DNA from: Verrucomicrobiota bacterium
GTDB taxonomy: Bacteria; Verrucomicrobiota; Verrucomicrobiia; Limisphaerales; UBA8199
Reading direction: 5' to 3'
Length of the DNA stretch: 55,867 nucleotides
Assembly (NCBI GenBank): GCA_003176045.1
Contig: PSRM01000311.1
Location: 1-55,867, forward strand
In this document: one piece after another, positions 50,321 to 55,867 of the stretch
How positions within the stretch are numbered: position 1 is the stretch's first letter
Layout: each line of letters begins with the position of its first letter
Program-made: the position numbers and the translations under genes
Notes under the pieces: model-generated
What the model saw: only the letters and a program-made list of their open reading frames with translations
The model's database searches: none
Told to the model about the DNA's origin: nothing

Positions 50321-50545
50321 CGTGAAACGTGAAACGTGAAACGTGAATAGGAAGGTTAAATAGGTTAAATAAGCTAAATAGGTTAAATGGGTTCAAAGTG
50401 TCGCGTGGTGCGTGGCCCGCGATGCAATCCAGAGTTCTTAATCTTAATCTTTCTCTTAATCTTAATCCCCAGGGCTGCGTTGCTTGATGCGTGATATTAA
50501 AAACGTGGGTGACCGATGATCAACTACCGACTACTGACTACTGAC
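50321..50545. repeat. several short-period arrays
   Basis: (GTGAAAC)n at 50321-50347 (period 7), (GGTTAAATA)n at 50355-50390 (period 9), (TCTTAA)n at 50440-50470 (period 6), and (GACTACT)n at 50525-50550 (period 7). It fills the moaC-moaB gap of 251 bp with no gene. Confidence 0.7.
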
Positions 50546-50559
50546 TACTGACTTTGGAT

Positions 50560-51012
50560 TCACTTTTTTATCTTCGACACCAATCGCACATCTGTAATGC
50601 GCATCTTCTTATCTACTGCTTTGCACATGTCGTAAATGGTTAGAGCTGCGATTGTAGCTGCGGTCAGAGCCTCCATCTCCACTCCGGTTTGAGCGGCGAT
50701 TTTGGCGGAGGCTGTAATGATGATACGGTCGCGGCTTTTGGGGATGTCGAAATTGACCTCGCAATGAGTCAGCGGCAGAGGATGACATAACGGAATGAGG
50801 TCGCCGGTTTTTTTGGCGGCCAGAATCCCCGCAAGCCGCGCAGCAGCCAGGACATTGCCCTTGGCGATGGTTTGCGTTTCGATCAACGCGAGCGTTTCTC
50901 TCTGCAACCGAATTTCTCCACTCGCAACCGCTTCGCGAAATATGACTGGCTTCTCAGTCACGTCCACCATGCTGGCCTCGCCATGGGCGTCAATGTGAGT
51001 CAGGGGGCTCAT
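50560..51012 (-). CDS. moaC: cyclic pyranopterin monophosphate synthase
   Basis: 150 aa from ATG 51012, which overlaps the panB stop (ATGA). Second enzyme of molybdenum cofactor synthesis. Motifs: MVDVTEKPVIFREAVASGEI (N terminus), LIPLCHPLPLTHCEVNFDI (about 65-83, catalytic region), and VEMEALTAATIAALTIYDMC (about 105-124), KKMRITDVRLVSK at the end. The coupling with panB is unusual: a molybdenum-cofactor gene and a pantothenate gene share an operon. Confidence 0.94.
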   Translation of the reverse strand: MSPLTHIDAHGEASMVDVTEKPVIFREAVASGEIRLQRETLALIETQTIAKGNVLAAARLAGILAAKKTGDLIPLCHPLPLTHCEVNFDIPKSRDRIIITASAKIAAQTGVEMEALTAATIAALTIYDMCKAVDKKMRITDVRLVSKIKK

Positions 51013-51779
51013 TTCTTTTCTACGCCCTCTTTCCACTCTTTCACCACCGCCCGCATCTGTTCGGCGGCATTGAGCTTGGGTTTCACGTGCTTAAGGCTAT
51101 ACCAGGGCAACATGCCCAGCAAATCGGGAGTGACCAGGATCTGGCCGTCGCAATCCGGGCCTGAGCCGATGCCAATGGTTGGAATGGGAATTCTGCGGGT
51201 GAGGTCGGCAGCGACGGGCGGTGTGACAAGTTCCAGCACAATGGCGAAAGCGCCGGCATTGACGAGAGCGTCGGCATCGGCAAGCAGGGCTTGATGCTCC
51301 GCATCCTTCTTCCCTTTGACGTGGTAACCGCCTTCTTCGAGAACGTGCTGAGGCAGCATCCCCAAATGGCCCAGGAAGGGAATCCCTTCCGCTACAATTG
51401 CGCAAACCTGAGGAATGATCTCCCGCCCACCTTCCGCTTTGACAGCTTCGGCGCCGGCGGCAACGAAGCGCCTCGCATTGGCGACCGCCTCGCCAACTGT
51501 TTGGTAGCTGCGATAAGGCATATCCGCAGCGAGCAGCGCTCGAGGTTTAGCGCGTGCCGCGGCGCGCACATGATGCTCCATCTCGTCCATGGTCACGTGG
51601 GTGGTATTCGGGTAGCCCAGCACGACCATTCCGAGGGAATCGCCGACAAGGATCAGCGGGATGCCAGCCTCGTCGAGCAGGCGGGTCATGGGAAAATCGT
51701 ACGCGGTTAAAGAAGTGATCTTTTCCCCGCGACTTTTCATGTCACGGAGAACCGCAGCCGTAATTTTGTTCCCTTTCAC
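51009..51779 (-). CDS. panB: 3-methyl-2-oxobutanoate hydroxymethyltransferase
   Basis: First step of pantothenate synthesis. 256 aa. Motifs: SLTAYDFPMTRLLDEAGIPL, LVGDSLGMVVLGYPNTTHVT (metal Asp), VKAEGGREI, LGHLGMLPQHV and IGIGSGPDCDGQILV near the C terminus. Complete. The upstream spacer holds the truncated element 51795-51944. Confidence 0.94.
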   Translation of the reverse strand: MKGNKITAAVLRDMKSRGEKITSLTAYDFPMTRLLDEAGIPLILVGDSLGMVVLGYPNTTHVTMDEMEHHVRAAARAKPRALLAADMPYRSYQTVGEAVANARRFVAAGAEAVKAEGGREIIPQVCAIVAEGIPFLGHLGMLPQHVLEEGGYHVKGKKDAEHQALLADADALVNAGAFAIVLELVTPPVAADLTRRIPIPTIGIGSGPDCDGQILVTPDLLGMLPWYSLKHVKPKLNAAEQMRAVVKEWKEGVEKK

Positions 51780-51794
51780 TCGAAACCACTGATT

Positions 51795-51944
51795 TTTAAA
51801 CCGCTAATTAACGCTAATAATCGCTAATCTTTCTCTCAAACGCCGCCCCCATCAATTTGTATCCCTCATCCTTGTAAATTTCCGATTTCATAGGTTTCTG
51901 TTTTTGGTTTTTATTAGCGTTTATTAGCGAAGATTAGCGGTTAA
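51795..51944. mobile_element. deleted GxxExxY element (MITE-like)
   Basis: 150 bp. Left end ttaaaccgctaattaacgct with three CGCTAAT units (51802, 51812, 51822); right end with three inverse units (51913, 51923, 51933) and 'gattagcggtt'. Between them, on the minus strand from ATG 51891, the first 19 codons of the GxxExxY gene survive (MKSEIYKDEGYKLMGAAFE), then read into the left repeat (RKISDY, stop at 51814). It is an internally deleted copy of 52004-52508. Confidence 0.85.
51814..51891 (-). pseudogene. truncated GxxExxY gene
   Basis: 25-codon remnant starting like the intact gene (MKSEIYKDEGYKLMGAAF) and ending in the repeat. Differences from the intact copy are mainly synonymous, so the duplication is recent or was under selection before deletion. 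Confidence 0.82.
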
Positions 51945-52003
51945 AATTCCTAAAAGCATCAGCGGTTGAAACTCGCCAACGCTGATTTTAAACGACTGAT
52001 TTT

Positions 52004-52508
52004 AAAACCGCTAATCTACGCTAATAAACGCTAATCTTTTTTAGACCTGAACGAGTTGTGGTGATTCTGGGACCAATTCGGAAAGGATGAAGCGTTTCCA
52101 TTCGAGCGTGCCTTTGTGGCCGAAATTTATAAGGTAGCCGACTGGCTGTTTGGTGATGCGCATATAGTTGATGAGCTGCGCCTCATGTTCAGGTGCAAGC
52201 TGAGTGACAGCCTTCAACTCAACAACCAAACAGCCAAAGACGAAGAGGTCTGGTTCGTAATGTTTCTTAAGCTCACGACCTTTGTAGAAACACTTAATCG
52301 GGGATTTCGGTTGGAAGGCGATGCCTCGTAACTCAAGCTCGATCTCCAAGCACTCCTGATAAATTTCCTCCGCCAAGCCATAGCCGCGGTCATTGTACAC
52401 CTCAAATGCAGCGCCCATCAATTTATACCCCTCATCCTTGTAAATTTCCGACTTCATAGGTTTCTCTTTTCCTTTTATTAGCGTTTATTAGCGTAGATTA
52501 GCGGTTTA
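52004..52508. mobile_element. TIR-bounded GxxExxY unit
   Basis: 505 bp. Left end aaaaccgctaatctacgcta (units at 52009, 52019, 52029), right end ttattagcgtagattagcgg (inverse units at 52477, 52487, 52497). The two ends match over about 33 bp as inverted repeats. The coding region 52041-52457 lies wholly inside and its stop codon directly touches the left end. Outside both this and the deleted copy, an extra 'ctgattttta' (left) and 'aatcagcggtt' (right) recur. Confidence 0.8.
52041..52457 (-). CDS. GxxExxY protein (PD-(D/E)XK-like)
   Basis: 138 aa. The name motif is at G27-E30-Y33 (GLAEEIYQ). The nuclease-like core is D70 (YEPDLFVFG) and E80-x-K82 (VVELKAV), followed by QLINYMRITKQPVGYLINFG; all canonical for the PDDEXK_3 family. 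No signal or DNA-binding domain beyond the fold. The biochemical function of this family is not established to my knowledge. It is the only cargo of a TIR-bounded unit (52004-52508); a deleted copy lies next to it. Promoter would have to lie within the right end. Confidence 0.9.
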   Translation of the reverse strand: MKSEIYKDEGYKLMGAAFEVYNDRGYGLAEEIYQECLEIELELRGIAFQPKSPIKCFYKGRELKKHYEPDLFVFGCLVVELKAVTQLAPEHEAQLINYMRITKQPVGYLINFGHKGTLEWKRFILSELVPESPQLVQV

Positions 52509-52524
52509 AGTCCCCTCCGAAGAA

Positions 52525-53538
52525 TCAGCGGTTAAAGCTACCCAGCAATTCCTGCGGTGTAACGGTTGCGGTCCCAATCTTGCCCACCACGATTCCCGCC
52601 GCATAATTAGAAAGAATGGCTGCTTCGAGCGGCGAAGCTCCGCCGGCGATGGCGAGAGTAAAGGACGCAATCACGGTATCACCCGCGCCGGAAACATCGA
52701 AGACCTCCTTGGCAACGGTCGGGATGTGAAATGGACGCCGTCCGCGCTGGCAAAGCAACATGCCGAGTTCGCCGAGAGTGACGAGCAACAGGGCCGGATG
52801 CAGTTCGCCCAGCAAGCGCTCCGCTGCTTTCATGAGAGCGCCATCGGCGAGTGGATGCTCGTTGCGCGCTTCATCCTGCACATTGGCCAACTCGAAAGCC
52901 TCTTTGCGATTAGGCGTGATAAGCGATAGCCCGGTCAAATCGAGTTTGTGGATTGGCTTCGGATCGAGACTCAGCCAAACACCGCGCTTGCGGCAAAGGT
53001 GCTTGAGTTGGTCGAGCAGGGGTTGGGAAATGACGCCCTTGCCGTAGTCGCAAACGACAACGGCTGCAGCGCGAGACAACGCCATCTCAAGCGCTTCGAG
53101 CAGGGCCCTCGTGGCGGCGGGACTCAAATCGCCACGCGCCTCGCGATCAATCCGAACAACCTGTTGTTTATGGGCAACGATGCGCGTTTTGACACTGGTC
53201 GGCCGAGCGGCGCTCCCTATCAGCCCACGGCACCCAACGCGCTGTTCGGAAAGGATATCTTTGAGCTGCCGGGCCGCCAGGTCTCGGCCCACCACACCGA
53301 ACAATTCGGTCGGAACTCCGAGTGCTGTGAGGTTGCGCGCCACGTTCGCGGCGCCCCCCGGCATTCGACTTTCGCGCTCAAACTCGACTACCGGCACTGG
53401 AGCCTCGGGCGAAATGCGGCCTACGGTGCCCCACACGAAATGGTCCAGCATGACGTCTCCCACGACCAGTATCGGAGATCGGCGGGCAGTGGCGAGAAGC
53501 TGCCGCACTCGCGCGGTTTTTAGGTTCGTTCTTTCCAT
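52525..53538 (-). CDS. rfaE1: D-glycero-beta-D-manno-heptose-7-phosphate kinase
   Basis: 337 aa from ATG 53538. Phosphorylates heptose-7-P at C1 for ADP-heptose synthesis in LPS core assembly. Ribokinase fold: VVGDVMLDHFVWGTVGRISP (N terminus), RMPGGAANVARNLTALG (about 58-74), LSLDPKP, LITPNRKEAFE, and DVSGAGDTVIASF (about 280-292, catalytic Asp). Lacks the adenylyltransferase domain of full-length HldE, so a separate rfaE2 is expected elsewhere. Complements lpxA as evidence for LPS. Confidence 0.88.
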   Translation of the reverse strand: MERTNLKTARVRQLLATARRSPILVVGDVMLDHFVWGTVGRISPEAPVPVVEFERESRMPGGAANVARNLTALGVPTELFGVVGRDLAARQLKDILSEQRVGCRGLIGSAARPTSVKTRIVAHKQQVVRIDREARGDLSPAATRALLEALEMALSRAAAVVVCDYGKGVISQPLLDQLKHLCRKRGVWLSLDPKPIHKLDLTGLSLITPNRKEAFELANVQDEARNEHPLADGALMKAAERLLGELHPALLLVTLGELGMLLCQRGRRPFHIPTVAKEVFDVSGAGDTVIASFTLAIAGGASPLEAAILSNYAAGIVVGKIGTATVTPQELLGSFNR

Positions 53539-53572
53539 TTTCAAGGATTGGTAAAAAAAATCCAAAAACCCT

Positions 53573-53664
53573 GTAGCAGCCGAGGTAACGAGGCTCTGAA
53601 ATCCTTGTGTACGAGCCGGTTACAAAAAGATTAGAGCCTCGTTACCTCGGCTGCTACAATCATT
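53573..53664. repeat. P5 palindromic element
   Basis: 92 bp; arms gtagcagccgaggtaacgag and ctcgttacctcggctgctac, perfect inverses. Copy of 34884-34974 without the heptad loop. A 9-bp array (aacccatttaaccatttaac) follows at 53776-53815. Confidence 0.88.
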
Positions 53665-53840
53665 TCACACCTTCTGACCCATTAGACGAAATTGAGTGTC
53701 ACTGCTTTTCGTGTGTTTACTACTATGCATAAAAGTTTTCGTAAGCCGCGCAAATTTTTCCAATGTAACTTTGTAACCCATTTAACCATTTAACTCATTT
53801 AACCTATTTAACTGTTTAGTTGCGGCTGCGTATTTCGTGG

Positions 53841-54647
53841 TTAATCCAAAAATGCAGTCAACGGACTTGTGGCGCTCGCCAGCCGTTGTTCCGCGCCCAA
53901 ACCCGACTCGAATGCGGTGCGTCCAGCTTGCACTGCCAGCTTAAAGGCGGTGGCCATACGGTTGGGATCGCTGGCAACGGCGATGGCAGTGTTGACGAGC
54001 ACCGCATCCGCGCCCATCTCCATGGCTTCAGCGGCATGGCTGGGCGCGCCCAGGCCGGCGTCCACTACGACAGGGACGGTCGCTTGCTCGATGATGATGC
54101 GAATCTGGTCGCGGGTTTGAATGCCACGATTAGACCCAATCGGCGAACCCAATGGCATGACCGTGGCCACGCCTGCCTCTTGCAACCGTTTGGCCAGCAC
54201 GGGATCGGCATTAATATAAGGCAGCACGGTGAAGCCTTCCTTCACCAGCATTTCCGCCGCTTTCAAAGTCTCAACCGGGTCCGGCAGGAGATAGCGCGCA
54301 TCAGGATGAATCTCGAGTTTCACCCACTTCGGCAACCCTGCGGCCGCCGCCAGCCGCGCCAGGCGCACCGCTTCCTCCGCGTTCATGGCGCCGCTGGTGT
54401 TTGGCAACAACAGGAATTTCGTCTGATCAATGAATTCCAGAATATTGGCAAACGGATCTTTGGTCCCTGTCAAATCGGCCCTCCGCAGCGCAACTGTGAC
54501 CATCTCCGAGCCGCTGGCCTCCAGCGCCTCACGCATCCTTTCTGGGGAAGAAAACTTTCCAGTGCCCAGAATCAGGCGCGAGCGGAAAACGCGTCCGGCA
54601 ATGGACAAGGGTTGATTGGCAGTGGACAACGACTCTGAACCGCTCAT
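53841..54647 (-). CDS. thiG: thiazole synthase
   Basis: 268 aa. Condenses DXP, ThiS-thiocarboxylate and dehydroglycine to the thiazole of thiamine. [14 protein letters not shown] (26-39), the Schiff-base Lys K110 in [28 protein letters not shown] (about 140-158), and [20 protein letters not shown] (about 203-222). Complete. No other thi gene or TPP riboswitch is visible here. Confidence 0.94.
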   Translation of the reverse strand: MSGSESLSTANQPLSIAGRVFRSRLILGTGKFSSPERMREALEASGSEMVTVALRRADLTGTKDPFANILEFIDQTKFLLLPNTSGAMNAEEAVRLARLAAAAGLPKWVKLEIHPDARYLLPDPVETLKAAEMLVKEGFTVLPYINADPVLAKRLQEAGVATVMPLGSPIGSNRGIQTRDQIRIIIEQATVPVVVDAGLGAPSHAAEAMEMGADAVLVNTAIAVASDPNRMATAFKLAVQAGRTAFESGLGAEQRLASATSPLTAFLD

Positions 54648-54656
54648 GGAAAAGAA

Positions 54657-54771
54657 ATTAAACCGCTAATAATCGCTGATAAACGCTAATTAAGAGCACT
54701 GAGTGGTTATGCTGGCAGGTCGTCCGATAAATACAATATTAGCGTATATTAGCGCAGATTAGCGGTTTAAA
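54657..54771. repeat. empty D10 element, CGCTAAT family
   Basis: Left end ttaaaccgctaataatcgct (units 54664, 54674 as CGCTGAT, 54684); right end with three inverse units (54738, 54748, 54758) and 'agattagcggttta'. About 47 bp between. Same ends as the GxxExxY unit. It lies between the thiG start and the outer-membrane gene stop. Confidence 0.8.
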
Positions 54772-54781
54772 AAATTAGCGG

Positions 54782-55468
54782 TCAAAAAGTGTAATGAAAG
54801 ACCGCGCTGAACGAGTGCGTCTGAATGTGCCCAAAACGCATCGTATCGGACGGCGGCACTCCACCGAAAAAGTCGTGCGCCTCCCAGCTTGGGTCGTCCG
54901 TGCCAAAATAATGGTATTCCACTCCGACAGTCATCTGCCGGTCAATTTGGAATTTCAGCCCCGCGAATCCTTGATAAGCGAAGACCGCCGTTGACTCGCT
55001 ACCGTGCAGCGAAACACCATTGAGATCAATTTCATCCACATCAATGATCGCCGCCGAGCCCCCGATGCCGCCGCCGATATAGGGAATGAACCGTTTCGTG
55101 TTCGGCCATTGGAACTTCACATTTACCATGAACGGCACGTTGGCAAAGCTGGCGTCGTGCACCTGCGTCGCATCCGTCATCGAACGAATCCAGCTTTGCA
55201 TCACGCCCATTTCGAATTCAGTAGCGAACCAATCCGTAAAATTGTATCCGCCGCCGAAGCCCGCGCGAATCCCCGGATCAAACCTCACTTTGCCCCCGGG
55301 ACTCTCCACGCCAAAGAACTCCTTTAGATCTGCATCCTGCGTCCAATTGGCGCCCAGATCGGCTTTGAAGTACCAATGCCCCTGGTCAAACTGCGCCAAA
55401 AGCCTTAACGGCGCCGCGATGCAGGCAAGAGTTGCGAGCAAAATAATCAATCGGGATTTGGTTTTCAT
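54782..55468 (-). CDS. outer-membrane beta-barrel protein
   Basis: 228 aa. Signal peptide (LIILLATLACIAAPLRLLAQ, about 8-27). Alternating polar/hydrophobic strands (GHWYFKADLGANW; GIRAGFGGGYNFTDWFATEF; FIPYIGGGIGGSAAI; TVGVEYHYFGTDDPSWEAHD) and a terminal aromatic residue (AVFHYTF), the usual outer-membrane insertion signature. An 8-stranded OmpW/OmpA-type barrel is likely. Ligand unknown. Confidence 0.85.
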   Translation of the reverse strand: MKTKSRLIILLATLACIAAPLRLLAQFDQGHWYFKADLGANWTQDADLKEFFGVESPGGKVRFDPGIRAGFGGGYNFTDWFATEFEMGVMQSWIRSMTDATQVHDASFANVPFMVNVKFQWPNTKRFIPYIGGGIGGSAAIIDVDEIDLNGVSLHGSESTAVFAYQGFAGLKFQIDRQMTVGVEYHYFGTDDPSWEAHDFFGGVPPSDTMRFGHIQTHSFSAVFHYTF

Positions 55469-55534
55469 ACGATCCTTTCTGTTAAAGTCGAACCTTCGCC
55501 AAATCGAATAAGGGGGATTGTTCTCTTTGTCAAC

Positions 55535-55867
55535 TCAGATTATCTCAACCCCGTAATCCCGCCCTTCCCATCTGTCCTGCCAGTGGAAGGTGAAAAGAAT
55601 CTTCCCTCCAAACGGCACATCGGCGGCAGGCAGATCGGCGTACCAACAGTTCAAGCCGGTTTCGCTCGCAGGCTGGTCGTGGGCGGTAATCCAGGCGTTG
55701 GAGCTCCAATGGACCACACCGGGCGCTTCGGTGACGATGCGCAGGGCTTTGCCTTTCGGGATGCGAGATGGCTGGTGGGCGAGGGTCCAGATCTCGAGGG
55801 TCGAGGGTCGAGGGTCGAGGGTCGAGGGTCGAGGGTCGAGGGTCGAGGGTCGAGGGTCGAGGGTCGA
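55535..55867 (-). CDS. C-terminal part of glucoamylase-like gene, truncated by window end
   Basis: Open frame with no stop to the window edge; the start lies beyond 55867. The visible part (EIWTLAHQPSRIPKGKALRI; VHWSSNAWITAHDQPASETG; NCWYADLPAADVPFGGKILF; TFHWQDRWEGRDYGVEII) matches the C-terminal beta domain of bacterial glucoamylase/glucodextranase-like enzymes. Just before it the frame passes through ten heptad units (55794-55867), encoding (PRPSTLD)n. Either a long linker or a repeat that has entered the gene. Confidence 0.65.
   Translation of the reverse strand, partial: STLDPRPSTLDPRPSTLDPRPSTLEIWTLAHQPSRIPKGKALRIVTEAPGVVHWSSNAWITAHDQPASETGLNCWYADLPAADVPFGGKILFTFHWQDRWEGRDYGVEII
55794..55867. 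repeat. H7 array (GGTCGAG)n at window end
   Basis: Ten complete TCGAGGG units plus four bases to the window edge, nearly perfect. The same unit occurs in degenerate form inside the uracil-DNA glycosylase, pheS and ABC genes. Confidence 0.9.

Noticed and set aside
50321..50347. GTGAAAC repeats resembling parS half-sites
   Set aside because: parS is an inverted repeat (GTTTCAC next to GTGAAAC); these are direct heptads only, one of many period-7 arrays.
54600..54780. TPP riboswitch upstream of thiG
   Set aside because: None of the conserved thi-box words was found; the spacer is a D10 element.

Overview
The window looks like a chromosomal segment of a Gram-negative soil or freshwater verrucomicrobium, most likely of the Pedosphaera/Limisphaerales group. 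That placement is inference. It rests on lpxA (lipid A), a Tat-exported Gfo/Idh/MocA oxidoreductase, a PEP-CTERM protein, an archaeal-type phosphoglycerate mutase (apgM), large secreted carbohydrate-active proteins, and intergenic spaces packed with short-period repeats. There is no rRNA operon, no CRISPR array, no recognisable transposase or integrase and no intact tRNA; only one degenerate tRNA-like stretch is visible.

Layout. 0.5-11.2 kb: cell-wall amidase, corrinoid adenosyltransferase, oxidoreductase, type-4 uracil-DNA glycosylase, NasS/NrtA-like nitrate-binding protein, lpxA, a three-gene membrane/TPR operon and a ROK-type kinase. 11.6-21.7 kb: rpoN, a nucleotidyltransferase-like pair, def, a PfkB kinase, parB, a response regulator, a nucleosidase, a DEDD exonuclease, two small genes and apgM. 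21.7-25.1 kb: an accessory island with a tRNA-like remnant, an ADP-ribosyltransferase-like gene, a frameshifted membrane protein, a Phd antitoxin followed by an internally deleted PIN toxin, and a plasmid-type protein. 25.1-34.1 kb: M29 peptidase, Mut7-C nuclease, PQQ-propeller protein, ACT protein, pheS, rplT, rpmI, murA, prmC. 34.2-41.1 kb: LysM protein, dienelactone hydrolase, and a two-subunit ABC exporter whose ATP sites look complementary (one degenerate, one canonical). 41.1-49.6 kb: a secreted carbohydrate region (GH144-like enzyme, CBM6-like protein, PEP-CTERM protein, glycosidase-like protein). 49.8-55.9 kb: moaB, moaC-panB, a GxxExxY gene, heptose-7-P kinase, thiG, an outer-membrane barrel and the tail of a glucoamylase-like gene.

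The dominant feature is the repeats. Names used below: H7 = heptanucleotide arrays of many different sequences but always period 7, often as inverted pairs. D10 = inverted ends made of two or three units phased at 10 bp (CGCTAATnnn, ACACGAATnn, ACACGGATnn, ACAGAAGnaa). P1-P5 = five families of palindromic elements of about 75-190 bp. D10 ends often enclose H7 pairs, and P1 encloses P4, so elements nest inside each other.

Two results stand out. First, at 51.8-52.5 kb a GxxExxY (PD-(D/E)XK-like) gene lies exactly between near-perfect D10 terminal inverted repeats. A 150-bp copy that keeps only its first 19 codons sits next to it, and two empty copies of the same ends occur at 30.5 and 54.7 kb. 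This is the pattern of an autonomous element with MITE-like derivatives, and no transposase is visible. Second, the same repeats have repeatedly entered genes in frame: uracil-DNA glycosylase, PheS, an ABC exporter, a nitrate-binding protein, a TPR protein, the N terminus of the GH144-like enzyme, the glucoamylase-like gene, and the C-terminal tails of LpxA and a Mut7-C protein.
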